The translations under genes were made by a program, and so were the position numbers. Shown piece after piece: positions 37,029-45,287 of a stretch of DNA of 64,000 bases (the stretch's first letter is position 1; the number at the start of each line of letters is the position of its first letter). Under the pieces are notes generated by a model. It was not told where the DNA came from, did no database searches, and saw only the letters and a program-made list of their open reading frames with translations. This DNA comes from Planctomycetota bacterium (lineage in GTDB: Bacteria; Planctomycetota; Phycisphaerae; Tepidisphaerales; Tepidisphaeraceae), in assembly GCA_026693085.1 (NCBI GenBank), contig JAPLNB010000361.1:62001-126000 (forward strand). Reading direction: 5' to 3'.

Positions 37029-38759
37029 TCACGCAGTCGGCGCCTTCGGCGGACGCGGCGGTATGCGCTTGGCCTTCGACGGCGTGACCGGCGGTGGCGG
37101 CGTCTGCGCCTCGTTGGCGTTGCGCAGCACCCGCAAAACCTCCTGCACGCTCGTCTCACCAGCCTCCACCTGCCGCAACGCCACTTCCTGAAGATACAGA
37201 CCGTGCTGCTTGCGAAACACCGTCTTGAGCTGGTTGACCGATCCGCCCATCGCGATCACCTGCCGCACGTCGTCGTTGACGACGAACACCTCGTATACAC
37301 CGAAACGGCCCTTGTACCGCAGCTCCTGGCAGAACTCGCATAGGATCGGGTGCCCGCGGTTGTCCTGAAGCGGCTGCGTCCGGGCTTGGAACAAAGTCTC
37401 GACCTTCGCCGGGTCCATGTTCAGCTTCCGCAGCGTCTCCGGATCCGGCGCGTACCCGAGCTTGCACGCCGTGCACAGCCGGCGCATCACCCGGCCGGCG
37501 ATGATCAGCCGTAGTGACTTGCTGGCCTTGACGTCGTCGCCCACCAGCCGCCGCCAGTTGGTCAACGCTTCGAATGTGCTGCCAGCCCGCATGCCGACAT
37601 AGACTCGCCTGCCGTCGTCGGCAAATCGCACCAACTCCAGGGCGCTGGCGGGGTTGACCACTTCATCGACCATGCAGGTGTCCGGCTGCTGGCTGCAGAC
37701 CCACTCGACCTGCTTGAATTCCTCGGCGGCCGTGGCGCCAGCGGACAAAGCGGTCTGCGTAATCCCTTCCAGGTCCTCACGTTTGCCGCGCTCGATGGTC
37801 TGAATGTGATTGAGGAACGCGTCGTGCAGACGCAGGATCGAGTAGAGCATGGTCGTCAGACCCTGCGCTCGCGGGGCGGCGATCAGGGTAATGCCGGGAT
37901 CGCCGCCGAGGATCTCCTGGACGGCGTTGAGCTGCTCGGACAGCAGACCCAGCGTGTGGAACTTCAGCTCGTGACGCTTCTTAGGATCGACGCTGATGCG
38001 GAGGGATTCGCCGGCGGTGGTGCCGGCGGTGGCGATCTCCAGATCGCGGCGTTTGCCGTCGAGCGTGGCGCGAACGAAGCCGGACTGGGGCTTACGCCGG
38101 TCCTCGGTATCAAGGGCGGCGGCTTGTTTGAGGTAAGTGATGGCCGCAGAAGCAGAACCGGCATCGAGGGTGTCGGCTTTGTATGCGACGCCGTCCACGA
38201 CATATTGGAACGAGGCACCGCCTTCGCTGGGGCGGACTTCGATCCGCTCGGCGTTTTTCTGGAGCGGATCGGTTAGCAGCAGTTGCGAGGTTTGGTAGCC
38301 GAGGACATCGGGATCGTCGGATGATTCGGGGGCGGCCAGCACGGTGCCGGACTTCATGGCGAGCACAACTTGGCCGGCGGAGACCTTGGCCTTCTTCTCG
38401 CGTTTGAAGATGCCCTGGAGGAATTCCCTGAACTGCTGTTTGAGATCTCCCAGGCCAACAATTCTTTGGCGCATTCCGAGGTAGGTGCCGACGGACGCCA
38501 GGTCCACGACGACCAGGACGCCCAAAGCGATCCAGTAGTTAGGCAGGAAGAGGAAAAGGGCCACGCCGGCCAGGCCGGCGATGATGATGCCGGTGTTGAG
38601 GATCTCACGGGGGAGATGGGCGCCTTCGGCGTCTTTGTCGATCCAAGAGAGCACGCGGGCCCAGATCAGGAAGATCAGGAGAACGGGAACGAGTTTGAGA
38701 CCACTGATGTAGCCAGTGAGGTCGACGGCGGCCATCAGTCCAGCGGCAGGTAGCATCAT
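37029..38759 (-). CDS. Membrane-anchored GspE/PilB-like protein with degenerate ATPase motifs
   Basis: 576 residues from ATG 38759 (AGGGAG upstream). Two to three membrane helices occupy residues 10-90, unusual for a cytoplasmic secretion ATPase. The rest aligns to GspE/PilB: TLGLLSEQLNAVQEIL, then ITLIAAPRAQGLTTMLYSIL at the Walker A site, PDTCMVDEVVNPASALELV at the Walker B site, and a CxxC/CxxC zinc region (LCTACKLGY, ILCEFCQELRYKGRFGVYE). The Walker A lysine is replaced (GLTT instead of GKTT) and the His-box is lost (YVGMRAGST). ATP hydrolysis is therefore unlikely; a scaffold role is inferred. Confidence 0.8.
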   Translation of the reverse strand: MMLPAAGLMAAVDLTGYISGLKLVPVLLIFLIWARVLSWIDKDAEGAHLPREILNTGIIIAGLAGVALFLFLPNYWIALGVLVVVDLASVGTYLGMRQRIVGLGDLKQQFREFLQGIFKREKKAKVSAGQVVLAMKSGTVLAAPESSDDPDVLGYQTSQLLLTDPLQKNAERIEVRPSEGGASFQYVVDGVAYKADTLDAGSASAAITYLKQAAALDTEDRRKPQSGFVRATLDGKRRDLEIATAGTTAGESLRISVDPKKRHELKFHTLGLLSEQLNAVQEILGGDPGITLIAAPRAQGLTTMLYSILRLHDAFLNHIQTIERGKREDLEGITQTALSAGATAAEEFKQVEWVCSQQPDTCMVDEVVNPASALELVRFADDGRRVYVGMRAGSTFEALTNWRRLVGDDVKASKSLRLIIAGRVMRRLCTACKLGYAPDPETLRKLNMDPAKVETLFQARTQPLQDNRGHPILCEFCQELRYKGRFGVYEVFVVNDDVRQVIAMGGSVNQLKTVFRKQHGLYLQEVALRQVEAGETSVQEVLRVLRNANEAQTPPPPVTPSKAKRIPPRPPKAPTA

Positions 38760-38855
38760 GCTCCCTTCTATCCAAGCGACACAGAGACGGGAAACCATAT
38801 CCCTTGGCCGGCTATTCTAATACAGCGGTGGGAGTCTGCCAATTTGTTTGGGGAT

Positions 38856-39326
38856 TTACTCCAGGGGGATGGAACCGGGGTCCTTATTCATGGGGGTGGA
38901 GGTGGGTTCATCGATGGTGTATCTGGGCGGGGGTTGGTCGTCGTCGTCGCGGTGTTTGGTTTGGCCGGGGAGGGGGATGACGGTGGTGGTTTCGGTTTCG
39001 CCGCGTCGCATAACTTCATAGGCCCGAGAGAGATCGGCCGCGAGCTGTCGGGGGGTGAGGCCGCCGGCGGCGAGGACGAGGGCGATGATGGCGAAGATGT
39101 TGAGGAAGGAATTGAGGGCGTTGCAGGTTCGCCAGAAGGCGCCCATTTCGATGACCTGGTCGGTGAAGAGGGCGGGGTGGCTGAAGATGATGGCGAGGGT
39201 TTGGAGGCATAGGCCGAGCAGGATGGCGATGAGTGCCCAGTAGAATTGGGCTTTATTCTTGATGATGGAGGGGAAGATGAGACAGACGAAGATGAAGCCG
39301 ATGATTGCGGTTTGTGTGCCAGCCAT
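38856..39326 (-). CDS. Small three-helix membrane protein
   Basis: 156 residues from ATG 39326; longer starts to 39371 exist but none has a Shine-Dalgarno. Three hydrophobic helices (TAIIGFIFVCLIFP, FYWALIAILLGLCLQTLAII, FLNIFAIIALVLAAGG) are followed by a charged cytoplasmic tail rich in Asp, Pro and Thr. No family recognised. It is upstream of the pseudo-ATPase on the same strand. Confidence 0.6.
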   Translation of the reverse strand: MAGTQTAIIGFIFVCLIFPSIIKNKAQFYWALIAILLGLCLQTLAIIFSHPALFTDQVIEMGAFWRTCNALNSFLNIFAIIALVLAAGGLTPRQLAADLSRAYEVMRRGETETTTVIPLPGQTKHRDDDDQPPPRYTIDEPTSTPMNKDPGSIPLE

Positions 39327-39377
39327 GTGAGGAAGCATACCATGAGAGTGGGGTTGAATGCACCCCCTCAAAGCGCC

Positions 39378-39465
39378 CGTAACCCCCCCGGCGGACCCCC
39401 GTATCCCCCCCGCCGCTCCCCCGTTACCCCCCCGCCGCTCCCCCGTTACCCCCCCGCCGGACCCC
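39378..39465. repeat. Four tandem copies of a 22-bp C-rich unit
   Basis: Units at 39378-39399, 39400-39421, 39422-39443 and 39444-39465. Each starts CGTWWC-like (CGTAAC, CGTATC, CGTTAC, CGTTAC), continues with seven C, and ends GGCGGACCCC or GCCGCTCCCC, or GCCGGACCCC. Copies 2 and 3 differ at one base. The array lies between two minus-strand genes, immediately 3' of the esterase gene; on the minus strand it reads as G-tracts that could form G-quadruplexes. Confidence 0.88.
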
Positions 39466-39491
39466 CTGGTTGCTCTTCCCTGGGATGGATC

Positions 39492-41672
39492 TCACTTCCC
39501 GGTGTCTGTCAGCAGCCAATCGATTGCCGTTGCGCGAAGTTGTTGCGTTTCGCCAGTGAACCGGGTGAGGTTTTTGCCTGCGTTGGCCATCTGATAATGG
39601 GATTTCGCCAGCAAGAGAGCTTCGTCGGTTTCTCCGGCCACCCAGGTGCGGTTGGGCGCACCGAGGGCGAGCATCGCGGGCAAGTCACCGAACTTGGCGG
39701 AGCCGGGCAGGAAGTTGGGGTCGGCAAGATCGAGCACGTTTCCGAAGCGGAAGCCCGCTGTGTCGATGACCGCCTGGTCGATGAGCTGTCCGCATTGTGT
39801 GCGCGCGGCCGCCACCCACGGACCGGCACCGTCGAGCCCAACGACGGTGAGCCGTGGCGGGCGCTCACGGCTCTTCACAAAGTTCACCACCGACAGCACA
39901 TCATGGACGCGATGAACGAAGAGGGCATAGTTGTAGCCGAAGGTGTAAGCTGCCGCTTCGCGCGGGTTTTTCACGCGCGGCGTGCGCATGAGAGGTTTCC
40001 CATCCGCGAGGAATTCGCCTTGGTACAGAAGGTCGACGCCAATCACCGTTGCACCGGATCGCACGAGTTTTTCGACATCGGGGTGGAGCGAGCCGTCCGC
40101 CGCGTAGAGCGCGGACTTCCCTTGGCCGCTGAGCCAGAGCACGGTGTGCCCGCTGCCTTGCTTGGGAGAGCAGAACACCGCCGGCAGTTCCTCGTGATAC
40201 CTGTTGTTCCGGAGCAAGCCAGTGGTTTGGATGCAGGCGCCGCGGTCGGATTCATGCATCTTGACCCACTGCAGGTCGGCAACTTCAGTCAATCGGCCGC
40301 CAAGGACAATGTCCAAGGCGTCGGCGTAGGTCTTGCGGAAGAGGTCGGGGGTGGCCGCTTCGGCAGCGAGTTGCTTCTGAGCGTCCTGGTGCAACCCGCG
40401 TAACAGCCGGCGTTCGAAATCGGGGTCGGCGGCTTTGGGCGCCGGATGCTGATCGTCCCAAACGCTGAGTTGGTCGCGACTGAGCGGCTGGTAATCGCGC
40501 TCGATGACGGGTTCTTTCTGGCCGAGTTTGAAGTGGCGGTTGAGCCAGGTGTAAAAGGCAGAGCGTGAGACGGCGTTGTAATTGTGTGGGAAGTGCTCGC
40601 CTCGCCTGAGCATGACCTTGTCGGTTGCACCGAACAATGAGTAGAGGTGCGTGAGTTGCGGGAAGCCTTTGGTTGCCATCTCCTTGGTCCAGTCGTTGGC
40701 CGAGGTCATGCCCTGGGGCTTGGGCGCGAACAGTCCGGCGAACTCGACATTGCCGGTGTCGACGCGGAGCAAGCAGGCGTTTTCGCAGGTGCAGCCACCC
40801 TGCATTGCGGTGCTGACCATCACGGCGGGGAAGGAGAGCTTCACGCGCGGATCAATGGCAGCGAGGAGCATGGTCTGGGTGCCGCCGCCGCTGGCACCGG
40901 TCATGGCGATGCGGTCGGGATCGACTTCGGGCAGGGTCAATAAGAAATCGAGCGAGCGGATCGAGTTCCAGGTCTGCAGGCCCATTATGCTCTGCAAGTG
41001 GGTTTCGGCCTGTGGGCTGAACAGGCCCCAGTTCTCGGTGGTGTTCATCTCCGGGCGCTGCTTGGCGAACCCGTGCACCAATTGCATCGAAAGCTGCTGC
41101 GAATCGGAGTTGCCAAGCATGTCCCACTGCCAGACGACACAGCCCATGCGTGCCAACTGCACGCACATCGACTGGAAGCGGCTTTTTCCGCCTGCCTCGA
41201 AGCGTTCCTCGCCGTCGGCGATCTCGCGTCTCAACTCGGCGTCGGTGGACAGCGACAGGCGTGCGTCGGCCCAGTGCCCGTGCGCAAAAAGAACGCCAGG
41301 CGCTTTGCCGGCAAGGTTTTTCGGGCGATAGAGATTCCCGGTTACGAGGAATCCCGGCGTGCTCTGGAAGTAGACCTTCTCGACGGTGTATTCACCGCAG
41401 TCGGTTTTCCCGTGAATCACCGGATTGAGCGGGGTCTTTGTGGGCGTGGGCCACAGGCCCTGCGAGACCAGAATCTGTCGCCGCACGCGTTCGGCGCGTT
41501 TCTGCCACTCGGCCCTCGACGCCGGCGGTGTGAAGGGGAAATAGCCGTCCAGATCTTTCAGTGGCTCCAGTCGGATGTCGTTGGGCAACTGGGCGTCGGG
41601 CAAAACCCGCGGAGGAGCCGCTGCCGCTGAAGCGGCCGTCAGGAGGGACAGGACCAGCGCAAATCGGATCAT
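39492..41672 (-). CDS. Secreted tandem alpha/beta hydrolase (acetyl-xylan-esterase type)
   Basis: 726 residues from ATG 41672, where a signal peptide begins (MIRFALVLSLLTAASAAAAP). The first domain has GVLFAHGHWADARLSLS, then the nucleophile elbow MTGASGGGTQTMLLAA (Ser about residue 265) and a GEHFPHNYN histidine region, as in acetyl-xylan esterase-like planctomycete proteins. The second half is another hydrolase-like domain (HTVLWLSGQGKSALYA, TVVGLDGAGPWVAAARTQCG) with Asp in place of the serine, so it is probably non-catalytic. It sits with the PL11 lyase, in line with plant cell-wall breakdown. Confidence 0.75.
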   Translation of the reverse strand: MIRFALVLSLLTAASAAAAPPRVLPDAQLPNDIRLEPLKDLDGYFPFTPPASRAEWQKRAERVRRQILVSQGLWPTPTKTPLNPVIHGKTDCGEYTVEKVYFQSTPGFLVTGNLYRPKNLAGKAPGVLFAHGHWADARLSLSTDAELRREIADGEERFEAGGKSRFQSMCVQLARMGCVVWQWDMLGNSDSQQLSMQLVHGFAKQRPEMNTTENWGLFSPQAETHLQSIMGLQTWNSIRSLDFLLTLPEVDPDRIAMTGASGGGTQTMLLAAIDPRVKLSFPAVMVSTAMQGGCTCENACLLRVDTGNVEFAGLFAPKPQGMTSANDWTKEMATKGFPQLTHLYSLFGATDKVMLRRGEHFPHNYNAVSRSAFYTWLNRHFKLGQKEPVIERDYQPLSRDQLSVWDDQHPAPKAADPDFERRLLRGLHQDAQKQLAAEAATPDLFRKTYADALDIVLGGRLTEVADLQWVKMHESDRGACIQTTGLLRNNRYHEELPAVFCSPKQGSGHTVLWLSGQGKSALYAADGSLHPDVEKLVRSGATVIGVDLLYQGEFLADGKPLMRTPRVKNPREAAAYTFGYNYALFVHRVHDVLSVVNFVKSRERPPRLTVVGLDGAGPWVAAARTQCGQLIDQAVIDTAGFRFGNVLDLADPNFLPGSAKFGDLPAMLALGAPNRTWVAGETDEALLLAKSHYQMANAGKNLTRFTGETQQLRATAIDWLLTDTGK

Positions 41673-41730
41673 TGAAGAACCCAATGAACTGATTCGGAGT
41701 GTTTCGAGAAATGCAGGTCGATTGAGTGAT

Positions 41731-41945
41731 TTATCTGACATGGATCGTCTCCCATTGCGCATACACGACGACCGAGACGCTGTTGCCGAGAACGTATCGT
41801 TTCAGGTGGATAATGTAGTTCACGCGATGCTCGGCCGCCACATCAAAGGTATAAACGTGTCCTCGCGTTGCGGCATTGCTGGACCGGGCTTCTGCCGCGA
41901 TCCAAGATGGAACCAAGGTGAATCGAAAGTGAGAGCGGCACTGGG
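41731..41945 (-). pseudogene. C-terminal gene remnant between esterase and lyase
   Basis: A frame reading HVYTFDVAAEHRVNYIIHLK and then YVLGNSVSVVVYAQWETIHV ends at 41731. It looks like natural protein but has no start signal (only a TTG) and is only about 65 residues. It is probably the 3' end of a decayed carbohydrate-binding protein between the lyase stop and the esterase. Identity cannot be given. Confidence 0.35.
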
Positions 41946-41950
41946 TGATG

Positions 41951-44254
41951 CTACTTGGGGTCTACCAGAGTGATGTTCGGCCGTGGCGCGGACTCCATAC
42001 CCTCGCCGAGCCAGAAGCCGGTGTGCGGCGGCTGGTTGTACGCCACGTTCTGCCAGGCGATGCCCAGCCGATAGACGGGATCGTGCATCAGGGTGTAAAT
42101 GCGATAGTCGGTGGGATGGGTTGTGGTATAGATTCGGAGTTCCTTGTTATCAGTGGTCCGCCAGATCACTTCTTCGCGCCAGTCGCCCAGGATGTCTGCG
42201 GACAGGCAAGGCGTGGCCTTGGTGCCGTTATTGGAGGCGCAGCCTTCGGCGGTCAAGATTGTCTGCTCGGTACTGGTTTGGGGGTTCCAGGTGGTGATTC
42301 GGTTCTGATCGAGCAGGTTCCGCAGCAACCGGCCGTCCCACCAGACCGCGAAATTGCACGAGCGTGGCTTGCGGTTGTTGACGAGGTTTCCGTTGGCGCT
42401 GAACAACCCCTGCACGCCGGCCGACCAGCACTCCGATCCGGGATAGCGTGGGTCGATATCGGCGGTCATCCCGCGGCCATTGTCGGCGGTGGTGGGCTTG
42501 CCCCAGAGGAACTTGCCGGTGGCTGCGTCACGAAACTCGGCGCCGGCGACGGGAGAGGGTTTTTCATGTACGGCCCACACCTGCAATCCTGGGAGCGATG
42601 GATCGAGGACGGAGAGGTGCATGGCATCCCCGTGGCCGAGGCCGGTGGTGTACAGGCCTTTGCCGTCGTGATCAATCACGGCTGCGCCGTAGATGATTTC
42701 GTCTTTGCCGTCGCGATCGACATCGGCGACGCTGATGCCGTGATTGCCTTGTCCGCGGTATCGCTGGTTGGCGGGTGTTCCGTCGTCCGTATCAAAGGTC
42801 CAGACACGGGTGAGGTTGGCGTCGCGCCAATTCCAGGCCACGAGGACAGCCCGGCCGTAGTAGCCGCGGCACATTACGACACTGGGTCGGGTGCCATCCA
42901 GATAGGCGACGCAGGCGAGGAAGCGATCGGCGCGATTGCCGTTGTTGTCAGTGCGTCCGCCGGGATTGAGATCTCCCCAGCGGCCGATGTCGCCTCGAGG
43001 CGGAAGGTAATCGGTCGTGGCCAGTGCGGCGCCGGTCTTGCCGTCGAAAACGGTGAGGAATTCCGGGCCTTCCAGAGTCTTGCCCAGTCGTGGGCCGTTC
43101 TCGTTGCAGAGGTAGTTCGCCTTGGCGTCGCCGATGACCTTGCCGACACCGTCGGTCGTGCCGTCGGCGGTCTTGCAGACGATCTCGGCTTTGCCGTCGG
43201 CATCCAGATCGTACACCATGAACTGGGTGTAATGGGCGCCGCCGCGAATGTTCCTGCCCAGATCGATCTTCCACATGAAGCGGCCGTCGAGCTTGTAGGC
43301 TTCGAGCGTGGTATTGCCTGTGATACCGCTTTGTGCGTTGTCGCGGGCGCCATCCTCGCGCTTCAAGACGATCTCATACTCGCCGTCTCCATCGAGGTCG
43401 CCGACGGAGGCATCGTTTGGGATGCCTGCACCGGGCTGCAGCGGGATGGAAAGATAAGGCCTTGCCGGGGCATTGGCGGTGAACTTGAATGGCGTGCTTG
43501 GCGTTTGTTCCTGGCCGTTGAGGACTGGGCGGACAAAGTAGGCAACGGGCTGACGGAAGTCGACGCCGGTGTCTTGGTACCCCGTGGCGTTGGCAAGGGG
43601 CTGGGCGTTGAGCTTCACCGGTGCGTCACCTGCGGTGCGGTAGAGGTTGAATGCGATGTTATCCGGTTCGGTGCCCAGCAGTCGCCAGCTTACAAAGACG
43701 TTACCGTCCCCCTGATTGATGGCGACGACGCCGCGGCCGAGTTTCTCCATCTGCCGGGGTTCGCCAGCAACGGGGGGCGGTGCGGACTTCGCTGCGGTCG
43801 GAAGTGCGGCCTGTAGGCCGGGCATTCCGATGACGGTCAACTGCGGGGAGCGCGGGGTCTGGCCGATTTCGGTGTCGGGCAGCTCGTGCCACTGCGTCAC
43901 ATTCTCCGGCGACTTGGGGTCGGTCTGCCAGTCCTTCGGAATGTACAGGCTCCAGCCGAACCAGCAGTCACGGTTGTCGTTGTTCGGCCCGCCGGAGTTG
44001 ATGCGTACAATCTCACACCGCTTGCTGTTGGCGACATCCTTCTGGTCTTTGGTGCATTCCAGGCGCACGGCGTATTTTCCGCCGCGTATCGGCTCGGTCA
44101 CGATGCGGCAATTGTCGGCGTCTGGCGATTCGATTCCCCAGCCGTTGAGGTCACCGGACTCGAAATCGCCCAGGAAGGTCACCTTGGCCAAGGCAGGTTG
44201 GCTTGTGGCCAGCATGTACAGGAGCACAACAGTGATCGGCAGAGCGGTTCTCAT
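41951..44254 (-). CDS. Rhamnogalacturonan lyase (PL11) with fused partial lyase-type N-terminal domain
   Basis: 767 residues; GAGGT precedes the ATG, and a signal peptide (MRTALPITVVLLYMLATSQ) is present. Residues 28-140 (FLGDFESGDLNGWGIESPD, CWFGWSLYIPKDWQTDP) match only the first half of the heparin-lyase-I-like polysaccharide lyase domain. From about residue 165 the PL11 fold starts (GRGVVAINQGDGNVFVSWRL), with GDLDGDGEYEIVLKREDGAR, DLDADGKAEIVCKTADGT and DWREEVIWRTTDNKELRIYT (calcium-site-rich beta-propeller). PL11 enzymes cleave the rhamnogalacturonan I backbone of pectin. The fusion is odd; the N-terminal half-domain may act only in binding. Confidence 0.85.
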   Translation of the reverse strand: MRTALPITVVLLYMLATSQPALAKVTFLGDFESGDLNGWGIESPDADNCRIVTEPIRGGKYAVRLECTKDQKDVANSKRCEIVRINSGGPNNDNRDCWFGWSLYIPKDWQTDPKSPENVTQWHELPDTEIGQTPRSPQLTVIGMPGLQAALPTAAKSAPPPVAGEPRQMEKLGRGVVAINQGDGNVFVSWRLLGTEPDNIAFNLYRTAGDAPVKLNAQPLANATGYQDTGVDFRQPVAYFVRPVLNGQEQTPSTPFKFTANAPARPYLSIPLQPGAGIPNDASVGDLDGDGEYEIVLKREDGARDNAQSGITGNTTLEAYKLDGRFMWKIDLGRNIRGGAHYTQFMVYDLDADGKAEIVCKTADGTTDGVGKVIGDAKANYLCNENGPRLGKTLEGPEFLTVFDGKTGAALATTDYLPPRGDIGRWGDLNPGGRTDNNGNRADRFLACVAYLDGTRPSVVMCRGYYGRAVLVAWNWRDANLTRVWTFDTDDGTPANQRYRGQGNHGISVADVDRDGKDEIIYGAAVIDHDGKGLYTTGLGHGDAMHLSVLDPSLPGLQVWAVHEKPSPVAGAEFRDAATGKFLWGKPTTADNGRGMTADIDPRYPGSECWSAGVQGLFSANGNLVNNRKPRSCNFAVWWDGRLLRNLLDQNRITTWNPQTSTEQTILTAEGCASNNGTKATPCLSADILGDWREEVIWRTTDNKELRIYTTTHPTDYRIYTLMHDPVYRLGIAWQNVAYNQPPHTGFWLGEGMESAPRPNITLVDPK

Positions 44255-44386
44255 TGGCTTGACCTCGCCTCCGGATTACAGGCTTGGGTGCACGCCGTCA
44301 CGATCGAGCAGTTGCACGTGATCCTTGGGCCAAGCCCGCGGCCGCTCAGGATACCTAAAACGCGAGCCTGCCGGAATCTTGGCGTC

Positions 44387-44982
44387 ATGGCAAAGATGAC
44401 AGGCCAAGACACACGATTCGTAGATCACTTGTTCCGCCAGGTGCAGTTGGCCACGGCATACTGGAATGGCACCGGTTCTGATATCCTTTCGAGCATGACC
44501 ATCGGTGCCGAACACCCTGCTGACTACATCGATATCAGCAAGGTCAATTATCCGTCCTTCGGCCAAGACGTCGAGGCCAAGCTGGTGAACGCACTTCGAG
44601 ATGGCGGGCAGGTGCGGCGATCAACACGTGGTCGTGCAACCTGGGGGCAAGACGTGGACCACAGCATTTTGTCGTCTTTGTCAGCAACGCAGCGGAGGAT
44701 CCGGGGTGGGAAGTGAACGCCAGGCAGAAGTTCACCACGATCGCGGAGGTTGACACCACCGGCACTGTCAACCAAGCGTTTCACGCAGTCGGCATTCGTG
44801 CGGCCGGCGGTCAGTCGCTCGGCAAGTTTCGCTGGCTCGTCTGGCGGGTGTATCCAGTGACGGGCATCGATGAGAACACCGCCTATCCGGAATTCCAGAT
44901 TCAAGCGAAGACACCTATTACAAAGGGGTCAGCATCACCAGACCATTCAACCGGACAATCAAGACGGAGGTACAAGAGATGA
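44387..44982 (+). pseudogene. Decayed carbohydrate-related gene with a frameshift
   Basis: Two overlapping plus frames both look like natural protein. The first (44387-44716) has HPADYIDISKVNYPSFGQDV and EAKLVNALRDGGQ. A second frame from about 44605 continues GAAINTWSCNLGARRGPQHF, VVFVSNAAEDPGWEVNARQK and LVWRVYPVTGIDENTAYPEF to 44982. The switch near 44605-44615 suggests a frameshift in a once-single gene. The second part resembles the end of a discoidin-like (F5/8 C) beta-sandwich, but this is uncertain. Confidence 0.4.
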
Positions 44983-45287
44983 GAACGGCATAATGACATT
45001 GGTCCTGCGCGCAGCCATTCTCGCGCGCCGCCGGCTCGAAGCGGCACTGACCCGGTCCTTCGCCGCGATTTTGAAGGACGCGGCCGCCAACGATTACCGC
45101 TACAGGAGTTGTTGCACGCTGATCCTGCCGGAAGGCCCGAACTCCAAGTTGCCGACGCCTGAGCGTGTGGCCAGGAACAATCGCCGGAGGAGAGAGTTTT
45201 CGCTAGGATGGGAACTGATAAGGCGGCCCGGCAGATTCGACACGGACCTGCTCGACTGATGGCAAGCGATCACTGAGGAATGGAATC
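44983..45287. other. Gap before the first LamG/DUF2341 gene
   Basis: 305 nt with an open plus frame to 45259 (RAAILARRRLEAALTRSFAA and similar) but no recognised domain. It may be another fragment of the decayed region to its left. The Shine-Dalgarno GAGGA of the next gene lies at its right end. Confidence 0.4.

Noticed and set aside
39378-39465. CRISPR array
   Set aside because: Units are directly abutting with no spacers, and no cas genes are nearby.
41945-43816. 623-codon plus-strand frame opposite the PL11 lyase
   Set aside because: Antisense to a gene with strong PL11 motifs; no domain or start signal.
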